Assembly (NCBI GenBank): GCA_900554175.1
Contig: USGK01000032.1
Coordinates: 1 to 14,621, forward strand
Source of the DNA: an uncultured Clostridium sp.
GTDB lineage: Bacteria; Bacillota; Clostridia; TANB77; CAG-508
Length of the DNA: 14,621 bases
Direction of reading: 5' to 3'
Both the position numbers and the translations under genes were made by a program. This document shows, piece after piece, positions 7,942 to 14,621 of this stretch (its first letter is position 1; the number at the start of each line of letters is the position of its first letter). The notes beneath the pieces were generated by a model, which was not told the origin of the DNA, ran no database searches, and saw only the letters and a list, made by a program, of their open reading frames with translations.

Positions 7942-9463
7942 ATCTACTACATATTCTATTCCGAATGCATATCAGATGTTGGGATCATATGTTTTTACAG
8001 ATCCTAAAGGAGAATTATATGATAGAACAGCTGGATATTTAAAAGAACATGGTTATAAAATTAAAGTTTTAAATTTAGTACACCCACAATATAGTGATGG
8101 GTATAATCCTCTAATGCATATATCATCTGAAATAGATGTTGATGTTATTGCAAATACTATTGTAAAAGGTCAGAAAACAGATGGTGGGTCAGATCCATTT
8201 TGGGATGATTCTGCAGAGATGTTATTAAAATCTCTTATATATTTTTTAATGGCAACAAGACCGGAAGAAGAACAAAACTTAGAAAGTTGTGCAGAGCTTG
8301 TTAGGGCCGCAAATACAAATGGAGGAAGCAATTTACTTACAGATTTAATTAGTAAACTTCCATATGATCATCCAGCAAGAATGAATTATAAATCAATTGA
8401 AATTGCACCTGAGAAAACATATAGTTCAATTCTAAGTACACTTCAATCTAAACTTGGAAAATTCGACTCAAAAGAAATAGCTGAGCTTACATCAACAGAT
8501 ACAATTAATTTTGAAGATTTAGGAAATGAAAAAACTGCATTGTATGTAATTTCATCTGATACACATGGTGCGTATGACTTTTTACTTACAATATTTTTCT
8601 CACAAATGATTCAACAACTATATGATTTTGCGGATAATAATGGTGGTAAATTAAAAGTTCCAACATATTTTATATTAGATGAGTTTGCAAATATTGGTAA
8701 AATTCCGGACTTTGATAAAAAAATTTCAACGTCAAGAAGTAGAAGAATTTCATTTAGTGTTATTTTACAAAACTTAGACCAATTAGAGGCAATTTATGAA
8801 AAATCATATGAGACTATAATTGGTAATTGTGATACACACTTATTTTTAGGAAGTAATTCTCAGAAAACAGTAGAATATTTCTCTAAAGCTTTAGGAGAAA
8901 AAACAATTAGCCATAGTAGTAGATCAGTAAGTAGAGATAAACAAAGACATAAAACTGGTACAAGTGATTCGGATCAAATAATGGCAAGAGCTCTTATGAC
9001 ACCAGATGAACTTCGTAGAATGGATAATGATTTTTGTATTATTTTCGAAAAGGGTATAAAGCCTGTAAAAGCGAAAAAATTATGGTATTATAAATATCCT
9101 ATGGCAAAAGAAATGGAAGCTCTAGAAATAAGTCACAATGATATCGGAGAGATTGAAAGAGGAGAATGGAGAAAATTTAATCCGTATAATCCTTATGTAG
9201 AAAATAATAATGAAGAAAAAGCAAATGATTTAAAAGTAGAGTCTTTAGATGATTTATTTGAAGATGATGAAGAGAAGAGCGAAGATATAAAAGATAAAAA
9301 TGAAACAAAAATTGATTTTCAAAGCATAGACAAATTAGTTAAAGACGAAACAGAAAAGGAAGTATCTAATCAAACAGATAATGAAAAAGATGAATTTGAT
9401 TTACAAAAAGAATTAGAAGCTAAATTTGATGAACTATTTGGTCCAATTGATGGTGAAAACTAA
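7919..9463 (+). pseudogene. VirD4/TraG-type coupling ATPase, C-terminal ATPase part in the shifted frame
   Basis: This piece carries the motor domain of a coupling protein, the hexameric ATPase that in conjugation hands DNA-relaxase complexes or effectors to a type IV secretion channel. Seen: the rest of Walker A (GSGSGKSTT), the hallmark DPKGELYD, DPFWDDSAEMLLKSLIYF, and Walker B ILDEFANIGKIPDF (D406/E407 in the joined protein). The arginine-rich segment STSRSRRIS, the sensor region VILQNLDQLEAIYE and GNCDTHLFLGS follow, as in TraG/TrsK. From about residue 575 of the joined protein there is a long acidic low-complexity tail, a possible docking region. The ORF opens with TTG at 7919, without a ribosome binding site and in the middle of a conserved motif, so it is not an independent gene. 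It is the last gene of the cassette, followed by a strong terminator. No other conjugation gene is visible. Confidence 0.9.
7921..7930 (+). other. Single-base frameshift inside the Walker A codons
   Basis: The bases GGACGGATCA contain one base too many. Without it (for example without the C at 7924) the reading is GGA GGA TCA, the Gly-Gly-Ser of GGSGSGKST. Upstream and downstream parts are both well conserved and in consistent frames to either side, so the lesion is confined to this point. There is no homopolymer run or evident slippery heptamer. Confidence 0.85.
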
Positions 9464-9469
9464 AGATAT

Positions 9470-9511
9470 AAAAACATTTAATAAATTTTAATAGATTTAT
9501 TAAATGTTTTT
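9470..9511 (+). terminator. Rho-independent terminator of the coupling-ATPase cassette
   Basis: Perfect 17-bp inverted repeat (arms 9470-9486 and 9495-9511) with an 8-base loop, starting seven bases after the ATPase stop codon. The right arm ends in TTTTT, followed by the T-rich GTTGTCTT. The stem is A/T-rich with one G-C pair, but long. Confidence 0.85.
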
Positions 9512-9512
9512 G

Positions 9513-9541
9513 TTGTCTTATTATAAAAAAAGTAGTATAAT
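9513..9541 (+). promoter_or_regulatory. Predicted sigma-A promoter of prfA
   Basis: -35 TTGTCT (9513-9518), a 17-base spacer and a perfect -10 TATAAT (9536-9541). It starts directly after the terminator hairpin and ends 30 bases before the prfA ATG. Confidence 0.7.
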
Positions 9542-9571
9542 ATTAGTGTTTAAAAGAAAGGGAGAAGATTT

Positions 9572-10633
9572 ATGTTTGAAAAATTAGAGGCAGTAGAGAA
9601 AAGATATGATGAATTAACTGTTCAAGTGAGTGATCCTAAAGTAATTGCAAATAATAATGAATGGAGAAAATTAGTTAAAGAACATAGTTCAATGGAAGAT
9701 GTAGTTCTAAAGTATAGAGAGTATAAAAATACATTAAAACAGATGGATGAAGCAAAAGAAATGATGGAAGATAAGGAACTAAAGGAACTTGCAGAAGAAG
9801 AGTATTATTCATCAAAATCTAATTTAGAGAAAATAGAAGAAGAATTAAAAGTACTTTTAATTCCAAAGGATCCGAATGATGATAAAAGTGTTATATGTGA
9901 AATTCGTGGGGGTGCAGGAGGAGAAGAGGCAGCTTTATTTGCAGGAACTCTTTTTAGAATGTATGGAATGTATGCAGAAAAGAAGCATTGGAAAATTGAA
10001 ATATTGAATGAAAATTCTACAGAGCTTGGTGGATATAAAGAAATTTCATTTATGGTTACAGGAAAAGGTGCATACAGCAGATTAAAATTTGAAAGTGGTG
10101 TTCATAGAGTTCAAAGAGTGCCAGATACAGAAAGTAGTGGGAGAATACATACATCTACAGCAACTGTTGCGGTTTTACCAGTTGTAGAAGATGTTGAGAT
10201 TGAAATAAACCCTGCTGACATAAAAATGGAGGTATTTAGGGCTTCAGGTGCAGGAGGACAACATATTAATAAAACTTCTTCAGCCGTAAGACTTATACAT
10301 ATTCCAACTGGAATTGTTGCAGAGTGCCAAACACAAAGATCACAACTTCAAAATCGTGAATATGCAATGAATTTATTAAAATCTAGATTATATGAGATAG
10401 AAAAAAGTAAGCAAGATTCAGAGATAGCAAATGCAAGAAAAACACAGGTTGGTTCTGGAGATAGAAGTGAAAAAATACGTACATATAATTATCCGCAAGG
10501 AAGAATTACTGACCATAGAATAGGAATGAACGTATATCAGTTTGAAAACTTTTTAAATGGCGATTTAGATGAGATGATTGACAATCTGATTGCAGCTGAC
10601 AGAGCAGAGAAATTAAAAGGTGATGAAGAATAA
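9572..10633 (+). CDS. prfA: Peptide chain release factor 1
   Basis: RF1 recognises UAA and UAG in the ribosomal A site and triggers release of the finished protein. The 353-aa length is standard. The anticodon-like PxT tripeptide is P184-D185-T186 in RVPDTESSGRIHTSTATVAV, the RF1 signature (RF2 would have SPF). The catalytic GGQ is at 228-230 within GAGGQHINKT, whose glutamine enters the peptidyl-transferase centre and is normally methylated by PrmC. The N-terminal third (about 1-100) is the charged helical domain 1. The C-terminal block SEKIRTYNYPQGRITDHR is also typical. The ATG is preceded by AAGGGAG (9558-9564). All ten main genes here end in TAA or TAG, that is, in codons RF1 can read. 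The methyltransferase gene prmC, which often follows prfA, is absent; the T-box leader of thrS comes next. Confidence 0.98.
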   Translation: MFEKLEAVEKRYDELTVQVSDPKVIANNNEWRKLVKEHSSMEDVVLKYREYKNTLKQMDEAKEMMEDKELKELAEEEYYSSKSNLEKIEEELKVLLIPKDPNDDKSVICEIRGGAGGEEAALFAGTLFRMYGMYAEKKHWKIEILNENSTELGGYKEISFMVTGKGAYSRLKFESGVHRVQRVPDTESSGRIHTSTATVAVLPVVEDVEIEINPADIKMEVFRASGAGGQHINKTSSAVRLIHIPTGIVAECQTQRSQLQNREYAMNLLKSRLYEIEKSKQDSEIANARKTQVGSGDRSEKIRTYNYPQGRITDHRIGMNVYQFENFLNGDLDEMIDNLIAADRAEKLKGDEE

Positions 10634-10657
10634 AAATAATCAAAGATTATATTTATG

Positions 10658-10686
10658 TTGACAAAAATAAAAAAAAGATGTATATA
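10658..10686 (+). promoter_or_regulatory. Promoter of the thrS T-box leader
   Basis: Perfect -35 TTGACA (10658-10663), then 17 bases to TATATA (10681-10686), within a TATATATAAT stretch that offers alternative -10 registers (TATAAT at 10685-10690 would have a 21-base spacer). Transcription would start near 10693, just before the T-box structure. Confidence 0.75.
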
Positions 10687-10699
10687 TAATAAATATAGA

Positions 10700-10925
10700 A
10701 AAACAATAGGAGAAGAGTAAAATAGAAAATATCTTATAGAGAGAATTAGTCATTGGCTGAAAGCTAATTTAAGTAAAACTATTTGAAAACTAACTCTTTA
10801 TGTTCTTAGTGAATAAGCTAAGCGTTTAAGGTGCGTTAAACTTGTTAAATTAAGTTAAATTAAGGATGGAACCGTGTAAATAAATTATACTCCTGCAATA
10901 ATATTAAATTATTGTAGGAGTTTTT
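10700..10925 (+). ncRNA. T-box riboswitch leader controlling thrS
   Basis: A T-box leader senses uncharged tRNA: its specifier codon pairs with the anticodon, and the free tRNA 3' end stabilises an antiterminator. Seen: AGAGAG (10738-10743); an apical hairpin AATTAG/CTAATT (10744-10749 with 10764-10769) whose loop contains GGCTGAAA, like the conserved GGTGAAA; a hairpin GTTTAA/TTAAAC (10824-10829 with 10836-10841); the T-box sequence AAGGATGGAACCGTG (10862-10876), close to the consensus AGGGTGGNACCGCG; and a terminator hairpin followed by TTTTT. The likely specifier is ACT (Thr) at 10789-10791, in GAAAACTA just before the closing side of stem I, fitting the downstream thrS. The call as T-box is firm; the exact specifier position was assigned by eye. 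The region between prfA and thrS (10634-10957) holds only this leader and its promoter. Confidence 0.92.
10890..10925 (+). terminator. T-box regulated intrinsic terminator
   Basis: 13-bp stem with one G·U pair (arms 10890-10902 and 10908-10920), 5-base loop ATTAA, then TTTTT. It lies 14 bases after the T-box sequence, the standard arrangement in which antiterminator and terminator compete. Confidence 0.9.
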
Positions 10926-10957
10926 ATTTTAAATAAAAATTGAAAGGAGAATGTAAA

Positions 10958-12877
10958 ATGATTAAAGTAACATTAAAAGATGGAAGTGTTAAAGAAATAG
11001 AAGCTGGAAAAAGTGTATATGATTTTGCAAAAGAATTAAGTGAAGGACTTGCTAGAATGGCAACATGTGCAACTGTAAATGGAAAAGTTGTTGATTTAAG
11101 ATTTTGTTTAAATGAAGATTGTGAACTTACAATACATACTTTTGAAAGTGACCTTGATGGAAAAAAGGCTTATTGGCATACAACTTCACATATTATGGCA
11201 CAAGCAATAAAAAGGATTAATCCTGAAATTAAGTTGGCTATCGGACCATCAATAGATGAAGGATTTTATTATGATTTTGACGTAGAAAAACATTTTTCTG
11301 ATGAAGATAAAGAAAAAATTGAAGCTGAAATGAAAAAAATAATTAAAGAAGATTTACCTATTGAAAAATTTGTATTACCAAGAGATGAAGCTATAAAATT
11401 AATGAAAGAAAAAGATGAACCTTATAAAGTAGAATTAATTGAAGATTTACCAGAAGGCGAAGAAATTTCATTTTATAAACAGGGTGAATTTATTGATTTA
11501 TGTGCAGGACCTCATTTAATGAGTACAGGAAAAGTTAAGGCAATAAAAATTTTATCTACATCAGGTGCATATTGGAGAGGTAGTGAAAAAAACAAGATGC
11601 TTCAAAGAATTTATGCAATTTCATTTCCTAAAAAATCTCAAGTGGATGAATATATGCAAGTTTTAGAAGATAGAGCTGCAAGAGATCATAGAAAAATTGG
11701 AAAAGATTTAAAACTTTTTATGACTCATCCTTTAGTTGGTTCGGGTCTTCCAATGTATTTACCAGATGGTGCAACAATTAGAAGAATTCTAGAAAGATAT
11801 ATTCAAGATAAAGAATTGGAATTAGGATATTCTCATGTTTATACCCCTAGTTTGGCTACAACGAATTTATATAAGATAAGTGGACATTGGGATCATTATA
11901 AAGATGATATGTTTCCAATAATGAAAATGGATAATGAAGAATTAGTTTTAAGACCTATGAATTGTCCGCATCATATGCTTATATATAAAAGTGAAATGCG
12001 TTCTTATAGAGATTTACCAATTAAAATTGGAGAGCTTGCACACGACTTTAGATATGAAAATTCAGGAGCTGTTTGTGGATTAGAAAGAGTTCGTCAAATG
12101 TGTCAAAATGATGCTCATCTATTTGTAAGACCGGATCAAATTAAGGAAGAAGTTGGAAATGTTATAAAATTAATATTTGAGGTTTATACAAAGGATTTTG
12201 GATTTGAAAGAGATAGGTTTAAATTTAGACTTTCTTTAAGAGATAAAAATAATAAGGAAAAGTATATAGATAATGATGAAATGTGGGAGACTGCTGAAAG
12301 TCAACTTCGTGAAATTTTAAAAGAAGAAAATATCGATTTTTATGAGGCAGAAGGAGAGGCAGCATTTTATGGACCTAAGATAGATATTCAAATAAAATCT
12401 GCATTAGGTCATGATGTTACAATACCAACATGTCAATTGGATTTTGCACTTCCTGAAAGATTTGAACTTGAATATATAGGTGAAGATGGAGAAGCACATA
12501 GGCCTGTTGTAATTCATAGAGCAATATTAGGTTCTTCAGATAGATTTATATCTTTTTTACTTGAAGAAACAAAGGGAAATTTGCCTTTTTGGGTTTGTCC
12601 AAAGCAAGTTAAAATTTTACCAATTGCTGACAGACATATTGATTATGCAAACGAGGTTAAAAAGTTTTTACAAAAGCAGAAGTTAAGAGTTGAAGTAGAT
12701 TCAAGACAAGAAAAAATAGGTTATAAAATTAGGGAAGCACAACTTTCAAAAATTCCTTATATGCTTATTGTTGGTGATAAAGAAGTGGAAAATAAACAAG
12801 TGGGGGTACGTTCTAGAACAGATGGAGATATTGGAGCTATGAATTTAGAAGAATTTTTGGCCAAAATTAATAAATAA
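10958..12877 (+). CDS. thrS: Threonine--tRNA ligase
   Basis: Class II synthetase that charges tRNA-Thr and edits mischarged serine. Of the 639 aa, residues 1-60 are the TGS domain. About 65-230 is the editing domain, with H74xxxH78 and C182..H186 (CAGPH). The catalytic core follows, with zinc/substrate ligands C336 (MNCPHH), H387 (NDAHLF) and H520 (VIHRAI), motif 2 around FRYENSGA, and motif 3 GSSDRFISFLLEE. The anticodon-binding domain starts at about 540. Length and domain order are those of full-length bacterial ThrRS, so it should edit. A TTG at 10940 is in frame but overlaps the ribosome binding site. The ATG at 10958 has AAGGAG (10944-10949) eight bases upstream and gives the normal N terminus MIKVTLKDGS. 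Expression is governed by the T-box leader directly upstream; a hairpin terminator follows. Confidence 0.98.
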   Translation: MIKVTLKDGSVKEIEAGKSVYDFAKELSEGLARMATCATVNGKVVDLRFCLNEDCELTIHTFESDLDGKKAYWHTTSHIMAQAIKRINPEIKLAIGPSIDEGFYYDFDVEKHFSDEDKEKIEAEMKKIIKEDLPIEKFVLPRDEAIKLMKEKDEPYKVELIEDLPEGEEISFYKQGEFIDLCAGPHLMSTGKVKAIKILSTSGAYWRGSEKNKMLQRIYAISFPKKSQVDEYMQVLEDRAARDHRKIGKDLKLFMTHPLVGSGLPMYLPDGATIRRILERYIQDKELELGYSHVYTPSLATTNLYKISGHWDHYKDDMFPIMKMDNEELVLRPMNCPHHMLIYKSEMRSYRDLPIKIGELAHDFRYENSGAVCGLERVRQMCQNDAHLFVRPDQIKEEVGNVIKLIFEVYTKDFGFERDRFKFRLSLRDKNNKEKYIDNDEMWETAESQLREILKEENIDFYEAEGEAAFYGPKIDIQIKSALGHDVTIPTCQLDFALPERFELEYIGEDGEAHRPVVIHRAILGSSDRFISFLLEETKGNLPFWVCPKQVKILPIADRHIDYANEVKKFLQKQKLRVEVDSRQEKIGYKIREAQLSKIPYMLIVGDKEVENKQVGVRSRTDGDIGAMNLEEFLAKINK

Positions 12878-12881
12878 ATCC

Positions 12882-12923
12882 AAAAAAGAATTTAGATAAT
12901 TTAAAAATCTGAATTCTTTTTTT
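12882..12923 (+). terminator. Rho-independent terminator of thrS
   Basis: 16-bp stem with one G·U pair (arms 12882-12897 and 12907-12922), 9-base loop, beginning five bases after the thrS stop. The A-run on the left pairs with the T-run TTTTTTT on the right. Confidence 0.85.
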
Positions 12924-12941
12924 AATATTTTTTCAATTTTA

Positions 12942-12970
12942 TGGAAAAATATTAAATGTAATGATATAAT
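12942..12970 (+). promoter_or_regulatory. Promoter of the M18 aminopeptidase gene with extended -10
   Basis: Weak -35 TGGAAA (12942-12947), a 17-base spacer and a perfect TATAAT (12965-12970) preceded by TGA, giving TGATATAAT. The same nine bases serve the J-domain gene. It ends 25 bases before the ATG. Confidence 0.7.
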
Positions 12971-12995
12971 GTGAAAAAGAAAGGAATGATAAATT

Positions 12996-14393
12996 ATGGA
13001 AGAAAACTTAAGAGAAAAATTATTAGATAAAAAAGAAATAGGTTGGAATGGATTAAATGAAGAACAAAAAAAAGAAATTATGGATTATTCAGAAGCTTAT
13101 ATGAGTTTTTTGAATAAAGGAAAAATTGAAAGAGAATTTATAAGAGAAGCAAAGAAAACAGCCGAAAACAATGGATTCAAAGATATAAATACTTTAGAGA
13201 GGTTAAATGCAGGAGATAAGGTTTATTTTGTAAATAGAGATAAAAGTATGTATCTTTCTGTAATAGGAACAAAAAGCATAGAAGAAGGTATAAATATTAT
13301 AGGATCACATGTTGATTCTCCTAGATTAGATTTAAAACCAAATCCATTATATGAAGATGGTGGAATGGCATATTTTAAAACACACTATTATGGAGGAATA
13401 AAGAAATATCAATGGACAACGATTCCTCTAAGCATTCATGGAGTTATTGTAAAGGCAAATGGAGATAGAATAACTGTAAATGTTGGTGAAGATGAAAATG
13501 ACCCAATATTTACAATAACAGATTTATTACCACATTTAGCTCAAGATCAAATGCAAAAGAAACTATCAAATGGTATTGAAGGAGAAAATTTAAATCTTTT
13601 AATTGGAAGTATTCCTTTTGATGATAAAGAAAAGGAAGCTGTTAAATTAAATATTTTAAATATTTTAAATCAGAAATATGGTATTAGTGAGAGAGACTTT
13701 TTAAGTTCTGAAATAGAACTTGTTCCTGCTTTTAAGGCAAGAAGTTTAGGATTTGATAAAGGAATGGTTGCTGCATATGGTCAGGATGACAAAGTTTGTG
13801 CATATACTTCTCTTTCTGCTATGATGGAATTGAATAATGTAGAAAAGACAGCTGTATGTATTTTGGCAGACAAAGAAGAGATTGGAAGTATGGGAAATAC
13901 AGGTATGGAATCACATATGTTTGATTATTTTATTTCTGAGATTTTAAATAAATTGGGAGTAAACAGACCAAATTTATTAGATAAAGTATTTTGTTTTTCA
14001 AAAATGTTATCATCAGATGTTGATGCAGGATTTGATCCAATATATGCATCTGTATCTGACAAAAAAAATGCAGGATTTTTAGGAAGAGGAATAACACTTA
14101 ATAAATATACAGGTGCAAGAGGAAAATCAGGAGCTTCAGATGCTAATGCAGAATATGTTGCATGGATAAGAAATTTATTAGAATCTAATAATATAAAATA
14201 TCAAGTGTCAGAACTTGGAAAAGTTGATGTTGGTGGAGGAGGAACTATTGCATATATATTAGCCAATAAAGGTGTAGATGTAATCGATTGTGGAGTTCCG
14301 GTTCTTTCAATGCATGCTCCTTACGAAGTTACAAGTAAATTTGATATATATAGTGCTTATAGAACTTATAAAGCATTTTGGAAAAGAAGTTAG
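12996..14393 (+). CDS. apeA: M18 family aminopeptidase (aspartyl aminopeptidase type)
   Basis: Cytosolic di-zinc peptidase that removes N-terminal residues, typically acidic ones in this family, from peptides; it forms a dodecameric tetrahedral shell in characterised relatives. The 465-aa length matches clostridial M18 aminopeptidase 1. Metal and catalytic residues are visible: GSHVDSPRLDLK with H105 and D107; DKEEIGSMGNTG with E294 and E295 (general base and ligand); SDVDAGFDP with D341; and SMHAPYE with H440 near the C terminus. The insert ALPHL-like segment TDLLPHLAQDQ and GRGITLNKYTGARGKSGASDA are also typical. The ATG is preceded by AAGGA (12981-12985) with a rather long 10-base gap. It stops with TAG, the only one among the main genes. 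It has its own promoter and no clear terminator; an A/T-rich region with an inverted repeat follows. Confidence 0.93.
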   Translation: MEENLREKLLDKKEIGWNGLNEEQKKEIMDYSEAYMSFLNKGKIEREFIREAKKTAENNGFKDINTLERLNAGDKVYFVNRDKSMYLSVIGTKSIEEGINIIGSHVDSPRLDLKPNPLYEDGGMAYFKTHYYGGIKKYQWTTIPLSIHGVIVKANGDRITVNVGEDENDPIFTITDLLPHLAQDQMQKKLSNGIEGENLNLLIGSIPFDDKEKEAVKLNILNILNQKYGISERDFLSSEIELVPAFKARSLGFDKGMVAAYGQDDKVCAYTSLSAMMELNNVEKTAVCILADKEEIGSMGNTGMESHMFDYFISEILNKLGVNRPNLLDKVFCFSKMLSSDVDAGFDPIYASVSDKKNAGFLGRGITLNKYTGARGKSGASDANAEYVAWIRNLLESNNIKYQVSELGKVDVGGGGTIAYILANKGVDVIDCGVPVLSMHAPYEVTSKFDIYSAYRTYKAFWKRS

Positions 14394-14411
14394 ATAATTG
14401 ATTTTTTATAA

Positions 14412-14507
14412 TAATATAGATATATATTGTTTTGAAAATATAATTTAATAGGATATACTTTAAAATTAATTAGAAAAATACCTTAGAAACAATATATGTC
14501 TATATTA
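14412..14507. repeat. 21-bp inverted repeat enclosing a 54-nt loop
   Basis: Arms 14412-14432 and 14487-14507 are complementary over 21 positions, with a single T·G position (14421 with 14498), which still pairs as U·G in + strand RNA. The arms read TAATATAGA... and ...TCTATATTA. The enclosed 54 bases are A/T-rich with no structure I can support. Such a long near-perfect match is unlikely by chance even at this composition. It could be a terminator-like or attenuating RNA structure after the aminopeptidase gene, or the remains of a mobile element end. Confidence 0.6.
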
Positions 14508-14588
14508 GATAATATAGGTTTTATAAATTTCCCAGAATATTCATTTGAAATGCAACAAAAATTTTTAAAAAAAGTAAATGAACAGTAG
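14496..14588 (+). CDS. Possible 30-codon ORF, perhaps start of a broken gene
   Basis: An ATG at 14496, inside the right arm of the inverted repeat, opens 30 codons (MSILDNIGFI...VNEQ) ending at TAG 14586-14588. After the amber codon the frame remains open to the window end (TGVSKTRIIFL). The peptide looks like ordinary protein rather than random A/T translation (aromatic and Gln residues, helical FEMQQKFLKKVNEQ). There is no Shine-Dalgarno site upstream. It may be the N terminus of a degenerate transposase-like or other gene running off the window, or nothing. This region (14394-14621) shows no other gene. Confidence 0.25.
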   Translation: MSILDNIGFINFPEYSFEMQQKFLKKVNEQ

Positions 14589-14621
14589 ACAGGAGTAAGT
14601 AAAACTCGTATAATATTTTTG

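Noticed and set aside
7919..7945. TTG at 7919 as an independent start of a separate ATPase gene
   Set aside because: It has no ribosome binding site and lies in the middle of the Walker A motif, with the rest of the motif encoded upstream in the other frame.
6570..9511. Integrative element with attachment sites around the ATPase cassette
   Set aside because: No integrase, relaxase, tRNA target or direct repeats were found at the borders; promoter and terminator fit a normal operon.
10940..10957. TTG at 10940 as thrS start
   Set aside because: It overlaps the AAGGAG ribosome binding site; the ATG at 10958 gives the normal ThrRS N terminus.
1..14621. Alternative genetic code (TGA as Trp) suggested by the absence of TGA stops
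   Set aside because: Trp codons seen in conserved positions are TGG and no gene contains in-frame TGA; TAA preference follows from low GC.

Overview
The window is very AT-rich bacterial chromosome with all genes on the + strand. Strong Shine-Dalgarno sites (GGAGG, AAGGAG), AGA-dominated arginine codons, AddB, a T-box leader in front of thrS and an M18 aminopeptidase all point to a low-GC Bacillota, most likely a Clostridia-type anaerobe. I cannot name the species. Every gene stops with TAA, or TAG in one case, and all Trp codons I checked are TGG, so the standard bacterial code fits.

Layout. (1) 52-4319: addB (recombinational repair) and pgeF (peptidoglycan editing / multicopper-type oxidase family), both extremely A+T-rich. 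(2) 4370-5616: a single-gene unit with its own promoter and a perfect hairpin terminator, encoding a membrane-anchored phosphodiester glycosidase (NAGPA-domain) protein. (3) 5626-9511: an extended -10 promoter and a J-domain co-chaperone without zinc finger. Eight bases after its stop comes a strong consensus promoter driving two small unrecognised proteins and a VirD4/TraG-type coupling ATPase, closed by a 17-bp terminator. (4) 9513-10633: prfA (release factor 1). (5) 10658-12923: a threonine-type T-box leader, thrS and a terminator. (6) 12942-14393: an M18 aminopeptidase gene with another extended -10 promoter. (7) 14394-14621: no convincing gene, but a 21-bp inverted repeat around a 54-nt loop and a 30-codon ORF that stops at an amber codon yet stays open after it.

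Most of the window is housekeeping (repair, translation termination, tRNA charging, peptide turnover). The exception is the 6570-9511 cassette. It holds a conjugation-type coupling ATPase with two unknown small proteins in a compact promoter-to-terminator unit, with no relaxase, VirB4, integrase or other transfer gene visible. The ATPase is split by one extra base exactly inside its Walker A loop. That is either a sequence error, a disabling mutation or an expression switch. It is the most interesting point of the window.

Three apparent start codons were moved downstream because they overlap a ribosome binding site (J-domain gene, thrS) or lie inside a promoter (176-aa protein).
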